A stretch of DNA of 64,000 nucleotides, taken from the NCBI RefSeq assembly GCF_029714945.1, contig NZ_CP121634.1, forward strand, positions 1,571,001-1,635,000, read 5' to 3'. The translations under genes were made by a program, and so were the position numbers. Under the pieces are notes generated by a model. That model worked only from the letters and a program-made list of their open reading frames with translations, had not been told where the DNA came from and did no database searches. This DNA comes from Bradyrhizobium sp. CIAT3101 (GTDB lineage: Bacteria > Pseudomonadota > Alphaproteobacteria > Rhizobiales > Xanthobacteraceae). Shown in pieces: positions 9,326 through 17,237 of the stretch. Within the stretch, counting starts at the first letter, position 1, and each line of letters starts with the position of its first letter.

Positions 9326-9759
9326 TCGCGTTCTCCCCGGCCCACAGCCTTTACGGCGGTAACGCACCAGCCCCGAACACCGGCGGCAAGCAGCAGGATC
9401 GTGACGATCGTGGAAAGGGTGATGCCAGTCGGGACAACGGAAGTCCACGCATCCCGCGTATGAACGAAGACGTTGACCAGGGAGAGGATTGCGGCGGCCA
9501 CTACCAACCCAAAATCAAGCCAGCGGATCGCTCCGGCCCTTCCGAGCGCGACGTCAACTACTAGGAAGATCGTACCGATGAGCGCCAGCACGAGGCCCCC
9601 TGTGATCAGCCAAACCGAGAAGTTGGCCCACTGCGAGAGCGAGTTGCTCGTATACATAAAGTCGGTGAACAGAGCGGCCATGAGCAAGGCGCCCCCCAGT
9701 CCAACGAAAAATGGGTGCAGTGGCGCATGCGTATGGCCCCCGCGAATTGGCAGCGCCAT
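9322..9759 (-). CDS. DUF2231 membrane protein
   Basis: A 145-residue integral membrane protein with four hydrophobic helices and the DUF2231 opening (HAPLHPFFVGLGGALLMAALFTDFMY). The ATG at 9759 follows a GGGAGAAAG ribosome binding site, so I prefer it to the in-frame start at 9804. Several DUF2231 proteins occur beside redox enzymes and cytochromes. Here the gene is the first of a two-gene operon with a PQQ-type sugar dehydrogenase, overlapping it by four bases. Three regulon palindromes, one of them weak, lie in the 265 bases upstream. Confidence 0.82.
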   Translation of the reverse strand: MALPIRGGHTHAPLHPFFVGLGGALLMAALFTDFMYTSNSLSQWANFSVWLITGGLVLALIGTIFLVVDVALGRAGAIRWLDFGLVVAAAILSLVNVFVHTRDAWTSVVPTGITLSTIVTILLLAAGVRGWCVTAVKAVGRGERE

Positions 9760-9862
9760 GTCTTTCTCCCGTTTACTTCGAACCAGGGCAACGTTTCTTC
9801 GCATGTGCTACCGAGGCTGAGCCACATGGGATATCCATTAAATACGATTCGCGGCGAGCGCG

Positions 9863-9876
9863 TTGACAGTCATCAA
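9863..9876. promoter_or_regulatory. FNR/FixK-type palindrome upstream of the DUF2231 operon
   Basis: TTGAC-AGTC-ATCAA, 104 bases before the DUF2231 start. It is the proximal one of a cluster of three. Confidence 0.7.
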
Positions 9877-9976
9877 TTATGGTCGCGTCTGCTCCGCTGT
9901 CAGTGGCTGCGAGTTCAAGACGTCCGCTACGGAACGCGGATGTAACGGCCCAGCTCTTTCAAACGGAGACTCCGGT

Positions 9977-9990
9977 ATGATGCTCGTCAC
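9977..9990. promoter_or_regulatory. weak FNR/FixK-type palindrome
   Basis: ATGAT-GCTC-GTCAC. The eight core positions match but both outer bases deviate. It lies between two stronger copies. Confidence 0.4.
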
Positions 9991-10007
9991 AATGAGAGTC
10001 GACATCA

Positions 10008-10021
10008 CTGACAATCGTCAA
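10008..10021. promoter_or_regulatory. FNR/FixK-type palindrome, distal copy
   Basis: CTGAC-AATC-GTCAA, 249 bases before the DUF2231 start and just beyond the 3' end of the TPP enzyme gene. The same 14-mer recurs at 54852-54865. Confidence 0.55.
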
Positions 10022-10072
10022 CCAGGCGGTCTCGCTCGAGCAGATGACCAAGGCTAAGAGTGTTCGATCGCA

Positions 10073-11767
10073 TCAGCCGCCCGTTACGGCGAGAACCGCC
10101 TCCTTGATTTTGGCGAGTGCAAAGTGCCCGAACTGCTCCAAATCAACATGGGGCACGTTAGGCATCTCGTCAGCGACCACGACGGCGTCCACGATTGCTG
10201 GTCCTTCGGCGGCAAATGCCTCAGGCAGCGCCGACATCAGTTCCGCCGGATTCCTCGCTAGGAAGCCGTGCCCTCCGCAGGCCCGCGCCAGCGCTGCAAA
10301 ATCCGGATTAGGAAATTCGATTGCCCGGCGGAACGGCACGAGACCGACGCTCTCGGCCTCGAGCTTGATTAGGCCGAGCGATGAGTTGTTGTAGATGACG
10401 ACCTTGACCGCCAGTTTATGTTGGACTGCCGTGAGGAATTCGCCCATCAGCATGTTGAAGCCGCCGTCACCAATCAGCGCGATCACTTGACGCGACCGTT
10501 CCAGGGCCTGCGCGCCGTTGGCCTGCCCAAGGGCCGTCCCGACGGCAGCATTGTTGAATGAGCCGAGAATCCGCTGCGAGCCGGTCTGACGCATCCAGTT
10601 AGCAGACCACAGCGTATTCAACCCGGTGTCCAGAGCAAAGATCGCATCGGGGTTGGCGAGATCGCTGACTGCGCGCGCCACCACTTGTGGATGAAGGTTG
10701 TCCTTGCTGCGGCGCAGGTCGGCCTGCTTGTCGAGCATCTCGTCCCATTTCCGTCGTTCTCGCGTAACCAGGTCCCAGAACAGGCCATCAGTTTTTGGGG
10801 CGACCTTGCCGAGCAGCAGCGCCAGCGTTGGCCGCGCAGAGCCGGTGACGCCAAGCGTCGTCGGCGCGCGCCGGCCTAGAACTTGCGGTCGTACGTCGAC
10901 CTGAATCACCTTATCTTTGTCGGGCAGGAAGCTGGAATAAGGATAGTCAGTACCGACCATCAGCAAGAGCTCACAATCCTGCACCGCTTTGTAGACCGGC
11001 TTGGTCCCGATGATGCCGAGTCCGCCCATCCAGCGGGGATCGTCATACGCCATCAACTCCTTGCCGCGAAACGAATGAACCAGCGGCGCCTTGAGGCGGT
11101 CAGAGAGCCTCCGCAGTTCTTCGATCGCACCGCGGCAGCCGGCGCCGCACATGATCACGATGTGGTCGACGGCATCGATTCGGCGCGCCATCTCGGCAAC
11201 GTCATGCTCGTTTGCTGCAAACTCCGGCCGCGGTTGGAGGGTGGCGATGCTGGCAACACTGCCCTCGGCCTTCGTGGCCAGCACATCCTGCGGAAGCGTC
11301 AGATGCGCGACACCAGGCCCTGCGTAGGCTGCGGCGATCGCCTGATGGATCACTGCACCGGCCTGCGCCGCGGACGCAATCGTTTCAGTGTAAAGCGACA
11401 CGTCCCGGAACAGAAGATCCGGCTCGGTGGTCTGGATGTAGTCGGTGCCATGGAATTTGCGCGGCATATCGCCCGAGAGCGCCAGCACTGGTGCGTGATC
11501 GCGGCAAGCCTCATAGAGGCCGGCGACAAGATGGTTGCTGCCTGGACCCGTCGTGCCCGCGCACACCGCGAGTTGTCCGGTCAACTTTGCTTGTCCCGCA
11601 GCCGCCAGCGCCGCCCCTTCCTCGTGCCTGACGCCGATCCATTCGACCTTGCTGCGGCGCACGGCATCGGCAAGCGGATTGAGCGAGTCACCAATCAAGC
11701 CGAAGATGTGTTTGACGCCGATCTGTTCGAGTGCGCCAACCAGAACGTCCGCAACTGTCTTTGACAT
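10073..11767 (-). CDS. TPP-dependent pyruvate oxidase/dehydrogenase (PoxB-like)
   Basis: A 564-residue thiamine-diphosphate enzyme with the three domains of the acetolactate synthase/pyruvate oxidase family: a Pyr domain (IFGLIGDSLNPLADA; the activating glutamate in VRHEEGAAL), a central FAD-type domain and a PP domain with the metal-TPP motif IGDGGFNMLMGEF and, later, NNSSLGLIK. It most resembles ubiquinone-dependent pyruvate dehydrogenase (PoxB), which oxidises pyruvate to acetate and feeds the quinone pool, but acetolactate synthase-like or other alpha-keto acid activity cannot be excluded. The ATG at 11767 has an AAGGAAG site; a TTG 27 bases upstream is less likely. A perfect palindrome lies 66 bases upstream. 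Confidence 0.87.
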   Translation of the reverse strand: MSKTVADVLVGALEQIGVKHIFGLIGDSLNPLADAVRRSKVEWIGVRHEEGAALAAAGQAKLTGQLAVCAGTTGPGSNHLVAGLYEACRDHAPVLALSGDMPRKFHGTDYIQTTEPDLLFRDVSLYTETIASAAQAGAVIHQAIAAAYAGPGVAHLTLPQDVLATKAEGSVASIATLQPRPEFAANEHDVAEMARRIDAVDHIVIMCGAGCRGAIEELRRLSDRLKAPLVHSFRGKELMAYDDPRWMGGLGIIGTKPVYKAVQDCELLLMVGTDYPYSSFLPDKDKVIQVDVRPQVLGRRAPTTLGVTGSARPTLALLLGKVAPKTDGLFWDLVTRERRKWDEMLDKQADLRRSKDNLHPQVVARAVSDLANPDAIFALDTGLNTLWSANWMRQTGSQRILGSFNNAAVGTALGQANGAQALERSRQVIALIGDGGFNMLMGEFLTAVQHKLAVKVVIYNNSSLGLIKLEAESVGLVPFRRAIEFPNPDFAALARACGGHGFLARNPAELMSALPEAFAAEGPAIVDAVVVADEMPNVPHVDLEQFGHFALAKIKEAVLAVTGG

Positions 11768-11832
11768 CTTGCGCTTCCTTCCCCGATCGCCCAAGCCGAG
11801 AGGTTTAATGCCGAGATCAATGCGTGCGCGCC

Positions 11833-11846
11833 TTGACGGGCGTCAA
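11833..11846. promoter_or_regulatory. FNR/FixK-type palindrome upstream of the PoxB-like gene
   Basis: TTGAC-GGGC-GTCAA, perfect inverted repeat, 66 bases before the start. A CATTAA -10-like hexamer lies about 25-30 bases downstream on the minus strand. Confidence 0.72.
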
Positions 11847-11933
11847 CGTAGCCACTTGGCGCAGCCGATCCGGCGATGTGGCAAACGGCGGCGCAGACGG
11901 TGAAGGAAGAGACTGTCAAAAAAGCCATAGTAG

Positions 11934-12689
11934 CTATCCGGCGCGGTCTGCGCCGCGCTTGACAGCAGCCTCGCGCTGGCCGTTGCCAAACTGCAAGCGT
12001 ATCCGGGTCTCCGTGAGGCCTTCGCTGGTGACCCCGTAGAAGACGGGCAGCGCCAGGAAGATAACCAGGGCGAGCTTCGGCATCGACAGCCCCACCACGC
12101 CCGCCACCGTGTAGCAGACGATGCCAATGATGGCGCGCAACCGCTCCTTGGGAAAGAACTCAGAACCGATGTGGTGCTCGACGAGCCACGGATGAATGCT
12201 CAGAACGTGAAACAAGATGAGCCAAGCCAGGCACATGCTGCCGGCAATAGCCGCATAGAGCACGACGGCAATCCTTGCATCAAAATCATTGCCGATCTGG
12301 ATGGAGGACGAAAGGATCGCGGTCGGGAACGGGATAAGCCCGGATGTCAGCAGCAGAAATAGATTGGCAAGATGTAGGCCGCGGTCGCAGTAGCGCACGC
12401 GGGCAAACACGGCGCGATGATTGAGCCAGATGACTCCCGTGTAAAAGAACGACGCGAGGAAAGCGATGTAGCTGGGCCATTGCTCGACCAGTCGGTCAAG
12501 GAGTTGACCGGGAGCATGTTCGGGCCGGACGATTTCGGCGACCAGCAGCGTGATTGTTATTGAGAGTACGCCGTCGCTGAAGGTTTCCAATCGATCGGTA
12601 CCGGATAGCCGTACCTGCGGCAACCGGGACGCTTCCACCGCTGCCGCCGTGCGACGAACATCCTGCCTCGATGTGCTTTCAGTTTTCAC
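11934..12689 (-). CDS. TMEM175/DUF1211-like potassium channel family protein
   Basis: A 251-residue membrane protein with about six hydrophobic helices. The segment RLETFSDGVLSITITLLV carries the R-x-x-x-FSD signature of helix 1 in bacterial TMEM175 (DUF1211) proteins, which form potassium-conducting channels. A second conserved feature is the WLNH motif in helix 3. The N-terminus is a polar tail of about 30 residues. A regulon palindrome lies 59 bases upstream. Function is inferred from the family only. Confidence 0.85.
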   Translation of the reverse strand: MKTESTSRQDVRRTAAAVEASRLPQVRLSGTDRLETFSDGVLSITITLLVAEIVRPEHAPGQLLDRLVEQWPSYIAFLASFFYTGVIWLNHRAVFARVRYCDRGLHLANLFLLLTSGLIPFPTAILSSSIQIGNDFDARIAVVLYAAIAGSMCLAWLILFHVLSIHPWLVEHHIGSEFFPKERLRAIIGIVCYTVAGVVGLSMPKLALVIFLALPVFYGVTSEGLTETRIRLQFGNGQREAAVKRGADRAG

Positions 12690-12747
12690 GAGGAGTACCC
12701 TGCTCTAGAGGACTCAACAAGCATGGGGCTGATTCCGGGGAGGGCAA

Positions 12748-12761
12748 TTGATAACCGTCAG
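12748..12761. promoter_or_regulatory. FNR/FixK-type palindrome between TMEM175-like and UspA genes
   Basis: TTGAT-AACC-GTCAG. It lies 59 bases before the TMEM175-like start and about 400 before the divergent usp gene, so the former is the likely target. Confidence 0.58.
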
Positions 12762-13050
12762 GGTACGGCCGGCATAATGATGTGAAGATGCCGCACTATC
12801 ATCAACGGAGGCGGATCCGTCGCGGCAAAAACAAGTGGACCTCTGTGACGAAGAACAACCTAATCACGATTGCTGCGGAGCCACAGGCACTGCCATTTCT
12901 CCGACCGCGACACAGGCTTGATGGCATGACGGTTTTCCGTCGCTCCCGTTGTAGGGGCTGGGCGGCGGGCGTATTGATCGGCGCCGCACTCGCCGCGCCT
13001 CATTATTACTATGAGTCGCCACGGACTGTGCTGTGTCTTCCGGCGTGAGC

Positions 13051-13076
13051 GCTTCTAAGGATGGCTTCTAAGGATG
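13051..13076. repeat. 13-bp perfect tandem duplication
   Basis: GCTTCTAAGGATG occurs twice in a row upstream of the truncated usp gene. Confidence 0.75.
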
Positions 13077-13159
13077 GATGGGGCTGGAACGTGCGTTCGT
13101 CGCGGTGAGGATCGCTACTGACGCCTGAAGCGTGCGCCTCACGGAGAGGTAACTTCTCG

Positions 13160-13966
13160 ATGATCAAGGATATCGTCGTCAATCTGGAGCATGACGTCTC
13201 ACGAGACCGGGCGCGCGAGTTCGCGATCACGGTCGCGGAAGCATTCGATGCTCATATTGCAGGCGTGGCCTTTGTCTATGCGCCGGACTTTCCAGGCTAT
13301 GTGATGCTGGAAATGCCGCCCAATATCGTCGCAATGATGGTGGAGGAGAGCAAGAAAGCCGCGGAGGCAGCAATCAGGAGGTTTGACGAGGCCGCAAGGA
13401 GCCGCCAGCTCTCGGCGGAACATCGTCTCGTCAGGACCGTAAGGCCGGAGGCGCCAACGCTGTTCGCGGCGATCGCTCGACGCTCCGATCTCAGCACGTT
13501 TCTTCAGTCCAGCCCAGACGGGGTAGCCAATGACGACATGATCGAAAGCGCGCTCTTCGAGTCGGGACGTCCACTCATCGTCGTGCCATATATCCATAAG
13601 AACGGATTGAAGCTCGACCGCGTGGTATGCTGCTGGGACGGCAGCCTCACCGCGGCGCGGGCAATCAACGATGCGCTACCGCTGCTGGCGAGGGCGGACC
13701 AGGTTGATCTGCTGATCATCGAGAACGACAAAACGAAGAATGAGACCACCGAGATTCGCGGGGTCGAAATGGCAAGCCACTTGGCGCGCCACGACGTCAA
13801 GGTCGAGATCGAAATCATCCCGGCACCGGATATCGAGGTGGCAGACGCGATCCTGTCTCATGTCGCAGACGAGTCCGGAACCCTGATCGTGATGGGTGGC
13901 TACGGTCATGCCAAGCTCCCTAGTTTCGGCAGCTCTCGCCTTTGTCCACTATCGGATCGGCGGTGA
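13160..13966 (+). CDS. UspA-type universal stress protein, C-terminus truncated by a deletion
   Basis: A 268-residue tandem Usp protein (MIKDIVVNLEHDVSRDRAREF start). The first domain lacks the nucleotide signature. The second should end with G-x2-G-x9-G-S/T and about 30 more residues, but the protein diverges after MGGYGHAKLPSFG and stops a few codons later. The sequence that follows is the tail of a different gene (DUF1772-like), so a deletion has joined the two and removed the end of the ATP-binding loop. It may still fold but probably cannot bind ATP in the usual way. The start is preceded by CGGAGAGG. No palindrome lies within 390 bases. Confidence 0.75.
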   Translation: MIKDIVVNLEHDVSRDRAREFAITVAEAFDAHIAGVAFVYAPDFPGYVMLEMPPNIVAMMVEESKKAAEAAIRRFDEAARSRQLSAEHRLVRTVRPEAPTLFAAIARRSDLSTFLQSSPDGVANDDMIESALFESGRPLIVVPYIHKNGLKLDRVVCCWDGSLTAARAINDALPLLARADQVDLLIIENDKTKNETTEIRGVEMASHLARHDVKVEIEIIPAPDIEVADAILSHVADESGTLIVMGGYGHAKLPSFGSSRLCPLSDRR

Positions 13967-14190
13967 CGTGCGCTGGATCATCGGCGGCCTCACGATCCTG
14001 ACAAGCTGGCCCTACGATTACTACGTGCTGGCACCGGTGAGCATCTGGCTGTGCGCCATTCCACCTGAGAAAAGGCTCGGCGCCGGCGCGCAAGTCGATG
14101 CGGGATTGGGGTTTGCTGGCGTGGGGTTACACCCTGATCGGATCGGCTCCCTGCGGCGCATTTGGTTGGGCGCTCAAGCAGCTTCCGTCA
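13929..14190 (+). pseudogene. 3' remnant of a DUF1772-like membrane protein gene
   Basis: In another frame overlapping the usp end, the translation ALAFVHYRIGGDVRWIIGG then WPYDYYVLAP resembles the second half of DUF1772 (anthrone oxygenase-like) small membrane proteins. Near 14105 the similarity switches frame, continuing as LLAWGYTLIGSAPCGAFGWAL, so the remnant also has a frameshift. The 5' half is missing and replaced by the usp gene. It is not expected to be functional. Confidence 0.5.
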
Positions 14191-14204
14191 TTGACGATCG
14201 TCAA
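14191..14204. promoter_or_regulatory. FNR/FixK-type palindrome upstream of baeRF
   Basis: TTGAC-GATC-GTCAA, perfect inverted repeat, 62 bases before the ATG at 14267. The preceding bases (CGTCATTGACGATCG) add further inverted symmetry. Confidence 0.74.
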
Positions 14205-14266
14205 CGTCATTTGGCGACGATGTTGCGAGAATCTGCATTACGTTTACCGGCACCCTCGAGGATCCG

Positions 14267-15448
14267 ATGCTTCACATCGATCTACCAACCGTAGCAGAGT
14301 TCAGGGATCTAGCGCAGCTAAGGGCCCAGTTCTGTGTTTCCCTGTACATGCCAACGTCTCGCCTTGGCGAGAGGGCCGAGGCGAATCGTACCCTGTTCAA
14401 GGATCTGGCGAAGCAGGCGCTCGCGCAATTGCGCGACGCTGGCGCCGACAAGCGTGTGATCGAAGCGTTCGAACAGCGCTTCGATCAGTTCGCCGGCGGC
14501 CAACATGACCCGGATCAAGACAAAGTCCGGCAGCGCCAGCGGACGAAGCCGGACGAGACTCTCTCGTTCTGGAACCATCAGGGTAACGGACTTGCGGTGC
14601 TCGCGCTGCCTGAATCCCTGCGCACCTTCCGTCTGGCGGAAGCGCCAAAGCCGCTCGCCGAGGTCGCGGATCGCTTGCACCTGACGCCGGTGTTGCGGGC
14701 GATGACCTCGCGGCACGATGCCTTCGTGCTTGCACTTGCGAAAGAGAGCGTCCGACTGATTCACGTCTTTGCCAATTTGCCGCCGTCGCGGTTATGGGTG
14801 CCAGGACTGCCAAAGAATGCGGAAGAGGCAACGCAACGTCCATCATTCCATGTCCGCGCGCCGCGCGGGCATTTGCAGAATCTTGAGGGCGAGAAAGTGC
14901 TCTTGCACCAATATGTCGAGAAAGTGGACCAGGCCGTCCGCGATACATTACGCGGACATACGGCGCCGCTCATCCTCGCCGCCACCGAGCCGCTGGCTTC
15001 GATGTTCCGTGCGATCTGCAACTATCCGGAGTTATCCGAGGATATTATAGAGGGAAATCCTGACCGATCTACCGACCCGGCGCTAGAGCATCAGGCGATC
15101 CCGATCCTTAATCGATCGACCACACGGGAAATCAGGGAGTTGATCGGGCGGTATGATGAGTTGAAGCCGCAGCGCGGCACAACGGATGTTTCTTACGCAG
15201 CCCACGCAGCAACCGCGGGTGCGATCGAGCAGTTGCTGGTCGACTTCGACGCCGTCGTGCCAGGGCTCGTCAGCGGTATCGACGGCAGCGTGACTTACGC
15301 CGCTTCCGATGATGCTGAGGTCTACAGCGTCGTCGACGAGGTGGCACGGCGCGCGCTATGCACCGGGGCAAGGGTATTGGCCGCGTCACGAGAACAATTG
15401 CCGGAGCGCGCTCCATTGACGGCAATCCTTCGCTATCAATTCATTTGA
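14267..15448 (+). CDS. baeRF-type (bacterial eRF1-like) protein
   Basis: A 393-residue protein of the bacterial archaeo-eukaryotic release factor-like group (baeRF). The N-terminal part contains FCVSLYMPT, the middle has HDAFVLALAKESVRLIHV, and the C-terminal third the Rossmann-like AAHAATAGAIEQLLVDFDAVVPG and SVTYAASDDAEVYSVVDEVARRAL segments. The family is related to eRF1 and is thought to act on stalled or hibernating ribosomes, but its biochemistry is largely unknown. A perfect palindrome 62 bases upstream puts it in the stress regulon. A degraded second copy lies at about 32480-32790, and a host-attachment family protein follows nearby. Confidence 0.8.
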   Translation: MLHIDLPTVAEFRDLAQLRAQFCVSLYMPTSRLGERAEANRTLFKDLAKQALAQLRDAGADKRVIEAFEQRFDQFAGGQHDPDQDKVRQRQRTKPDETLSFWNHQGNGLAVLALPESLRTFRLAEAPKPLAEVADRLHLTPVLRAMTSRHDAFVLALAKESVRLIHVFANLPPSRLWVPGLPKNAEEATQRPSFHVRAPRGHLQNLEGEKVLLHQYVEKVDQAVRDTLRGHTAPLILAATEPLASMFRAICNYPELSEDIIEGNPDRSTDPALEHQAIPILNRSTTREIRELIGRYDELKPQRGTTDVSYAAHAATAGAIEQLLVDFDAVVPGLVSGIDGSVTYAASDDAEVYSVVDEVARRALCTGARVLAASREQLPERAPLTAILRYQFI

Positions 15449-15454
15449 CCGCGG

Positions 15455-15575
15455 CCGGCAGACGGTATTCGGCTCGCTGCCCCGGCGCCACGACCAGCGG
15501 TTCGTTGTGCTGTAGAACATTAGCGCCAACAACACGACGTCCATGAGTAGCGAGAACATCACCCGGTACAGCGCG
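15455..15575 (-). pseudogene. remnant of a second copy of the small membrane protein at 7312
   Basis: The minus-strand translation RVMFSLLMDVVLLALMFYST aligns with VVFSLVVGVGLMTLVFYSS of the membrane protein at 7312-7671, and the DNA is alignable (TGCTGTAGAACA, then AGCGAGAACA). Only the second helix region remains, with no start. It fills most of the gap between baeRF and the host-attachment gene. Confidence 0.5.
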
Positions 15576-15741
15576 AAATTGCGGAGGGCGGAACATCCAT
15601 GATCGACCGTCAAGCGCCGATAAGGCCATGAAACGGCAGCCCCGAGCAGCGGGCAATAATACCGCGACGCGGCGCGCCAGAGGCGAAAGGCTTTTTGGGG
15701 CTCGGGAGCAGCGGGGGGCGCCGGCCCGCAATTTGAACCCG

Positions 15742-16206
15742 CTACGATCGGGCTGTCAGATATTGCGAGATGTCGCTGACGCTCAGGCCGGTCAAGTCCT
15801 TTGCAAGCTCCGCAACAATGGAGTTTTGGACCTTGGGAGAAAGTGATCGACGCAGGTCTGCGAGTGTTCGCGGCGGTGCTACGATTACAAGACGCTCTGT
15901 TTGTAGCTCTCCCAGAAGGCGATCCAGAGCACCTGCGACGGTGCGCGCGAACCTATGCTTCTCGATGTCATGCCAGTCCGTCTGCTCCATCGCGCTGCGG
16001 TTCGGCTCGGTGGCAGACAGAGCTCGTCCGGGCTTGTCCGATCCTTGCTCGTGAGTCGGCGGGTTCTCATCTTCAAACGCCTGTTGGACTACAAGGTGTG
16101 GTTTTAGACCATCCCCTTCATTTAGAAGAATGAGGGCCTTGCTGCCGTCTCCGATAAAAACGACTGCGCGATGCGGCAACCTGATGTAGGGCTCTTTTTT
16201 CGGCAT
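15742..16206 (-). CDS. host-attachment family (baeRF-related) protein
   Basis: A 154-residue protein of the host_attach family, named from an Agrobacterium attachment phenotype and structurally related to the eRF1-like baeRF group. Characteristic segments are RAVVFIGDGSKALILLNEGDG near the start, FARTVAGALDRLLGE, and LVIVAPPRTLADLRRSLSPKVQ near the end. The ATG at 16206 has a GAGG site. Its molecular role is uncertain, and ribosome-associated stress functions are possible by homology. It converges with the intact baeRF gene. The nearest palindrome is about 350 bases upstream, so control by it is doubtful. Confidence 0.85.
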   Translation of the reverse strand: MPKKEPYIRLPHRAVVFIGDGSKALILLNEGDGLKPHLVVQQAFEDENPPTHEQGSDKPGRALSATEPNRSAMEQTDWHDIEKHRFARTVAGALDRLLGELQTERLVIVAPPRTLADLRRSLSPKVQNSIVAELAKDLTGLSVSDISQYLTARS

Positions 16207-16554
16207 GGACGCCTCGCAAGGTTGAGGTTTCAATCACGCCCTGCGAAAGAGCTAGCGATCGCAGGGGAAGGGTGCGGATGGCCTGCACTTTCCGACCCAT
16301 TTCCGTTCATGACGGCTGTGGTGTTCATGGACACGGTGTCATTCGCTAGTGCCTCCCGGGATCCCTATTGTGCCATCCGGTCCTCTGGACTCCATCATGA
16401 CCTCTTGTTCGGAGCAGGGCGCGTCTAGGTGTGGTCGTGCGCACGAGAGAAATGGGATGGGCGGTCACCTGCTGGCCCCCAACAACGGTCGGCCGCCCTC
16501 GTGCATCGTCGCTGCAGGATGCCCGCAAGACTCTCGATTAGGCATCGACGCGCC

Positions 16555-16568
16555 ATGACGGCCGTCAA
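16555..16568. promoter_or_regulatory. FNR/FixK-type palindrome
   Basis: ATGAC-GGCC-GTCAA. It is 181 bases before the small gene at 16749 and about 350 before the host-attachment gene, so its target is unclear. Confidence 0.55.
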
Positions 16569-16664
16569 TATTCCGGCACGCTTTCCCGCATCAGATTGAC
16601 ACACTAGGCCGCCTGATCTGAATGCGCCTTGCGGGTGCCACCTTTCCCACTCCTGTTTAGGTGG

Positions 16665-16697
16665 TGGCCCCTTTCTAATTTAATGGTTGGCCCCTTT
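16665..16697. repeat. directly repeated TGGCCCCTTTC, possible IS-end remnant
   Basis: The 11-mer TGGCCCCTTTC occurs twice about 22 bases apart. Spaced short repeats of this style occur in the termini of some IS21-like elements, but no transposase is present, so this is only a suggestion. Confidence 0.25.
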
Positions 16698-16748
16698 CCG
16701 GTCGTCGCCCAAACCCCATGTTCTGAGCGGGGCGTTTGGAGAGTTCAT

Positions 16749-16946
16749 ATGCATACCGAACAACAGACCTTTCGCGGCTACGAAATCCGGGTCACGAACA
16801 ACCCCGCCCTTTGGCACGCCGCGATCTATCGGACAAACCCGACGCTGCCGGAAATTGACTGGGTGGCCTTGAACATTCGAGCCACTAGCGTTTCACCAGC
16901 ATTTGAGGAGGCAAAGGAAGTAATCAATAAGGCCTTGGGAAGGTGA
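16749..16946 (+). CDS. small hypothetical protein
   Basis: A 65-residue protein (MHTEQQTFRGYEIRVTNNPALW start, EEAKEVINKALGR end) with a GGAG site 8 bases before the ATG. It looks like a single small alpha/beta domain with an amphipathic C-terminal helix. I do not recognise the family. A hairpin with a T-rich tail follows immediately, which supports a real transcript ending here. Confidence 0.6.
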   Translation: MHTEQQTFRGYEIRVTNNPALWHAAIYRTNPTLPEIDWVALNIRATSVSPAFEEAKEVINKALGR

Positions 16947-16974
16947 AGGTCGATCGCCTGAGTAGTCCTATCAG

Positions 16975-16999
16975 GGCCGCCTCAGTTGGCGGCCTCTTT
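16975..16999 (+). terminator. rho-independent terminator
   Basis: A 7-base stem GGCCGCC / GGCGGCC with a 6-base loop, followed by TCTTTC, 28 bases after the stop of the small gene. It also overlaps the 3' end of the convergent gene at 16982. Confidence 0.65.
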
Positions 17000-17227
17000 C
17001 TTATGAGGGAGACCAAGCCGCTTCTTTTTGCGCTTCACATGGTGGCCTTTTCGATCAGGCGGCCCGACGCGCGTCAAGGCGGTCCAGCATGGTGCGTCGC
17101 TTGCCGGGAAGGTTTCGATCAGGCTTTCCTCCAGTAACTCTTCGCCATTGGCCTTCTCGGCATCACCGACCGGACGGTCCTGTGGCGGACCATCCGGCTG
17201 GCTCGGCTTGCGTGTGGCGGAAGTCAT
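16982..17227 (-). CDS. small conserved hydrophilic protein
   Basis: An 81-residue protein with the short motif EELLEESLIETFPASDAP, which recurs in many small alphaproteobacterial proteins as a 'DEALKETFPASDPPA'-type segment. The C-terminus is strongly basic (VKRKKKRLGLPHKKE). It begins 11 bases after the hdeD stop with an AGGTGA site, so it is the second gene of that operon. Function unknown. Confidence 0.65.
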   Translation of the reverse strand: MTSATRKPSQPDGPPQDRPVGDAEKANGEELLEESLIETFPASDAPCWTALTRVGPPDRKGHHVKRKKKRLGLPHKKEAAN

Positions 17228-17237
17228 AAAATGTCAC

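Larger units (their letters stand above)
12690..13159. other. divergent intergenic region
   Basis: About 470 bases between the divergent TMEM175-like and UspA genes. It holds one regulon palindrome and a 13-base tandem duplication. A plus-strand frame (12782-13048) ends in a hydrophobic, tyrosine-rich segment (GVLIGAALAAPHYYYES) but has no recognisable family or good start. Confidence 0.5.
16207..16748. other. long intergenic region
   Basis: About 540 bases between divergent genes. It holds a regulon palindrome (16555-16568) and, just before the next gene, a repeated TGGCCCCTTTC at about 16665-16697 that resembles a degenerate insertion-sequence end. No coding frame is supported. Confidence 0.45.

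Noticed and set aside
10883..11764. Long open frame (293 codons) antisense to the PoxB-like gene
   Set aside because: A shadow of a clearly recognised TPP enzyme; no motif or ribosome binding site.
15590..15620. ATGATCGACCGTCAAG as a palindrome near 15600
   Set aside because: The spacer is one base too long for the regulon core.
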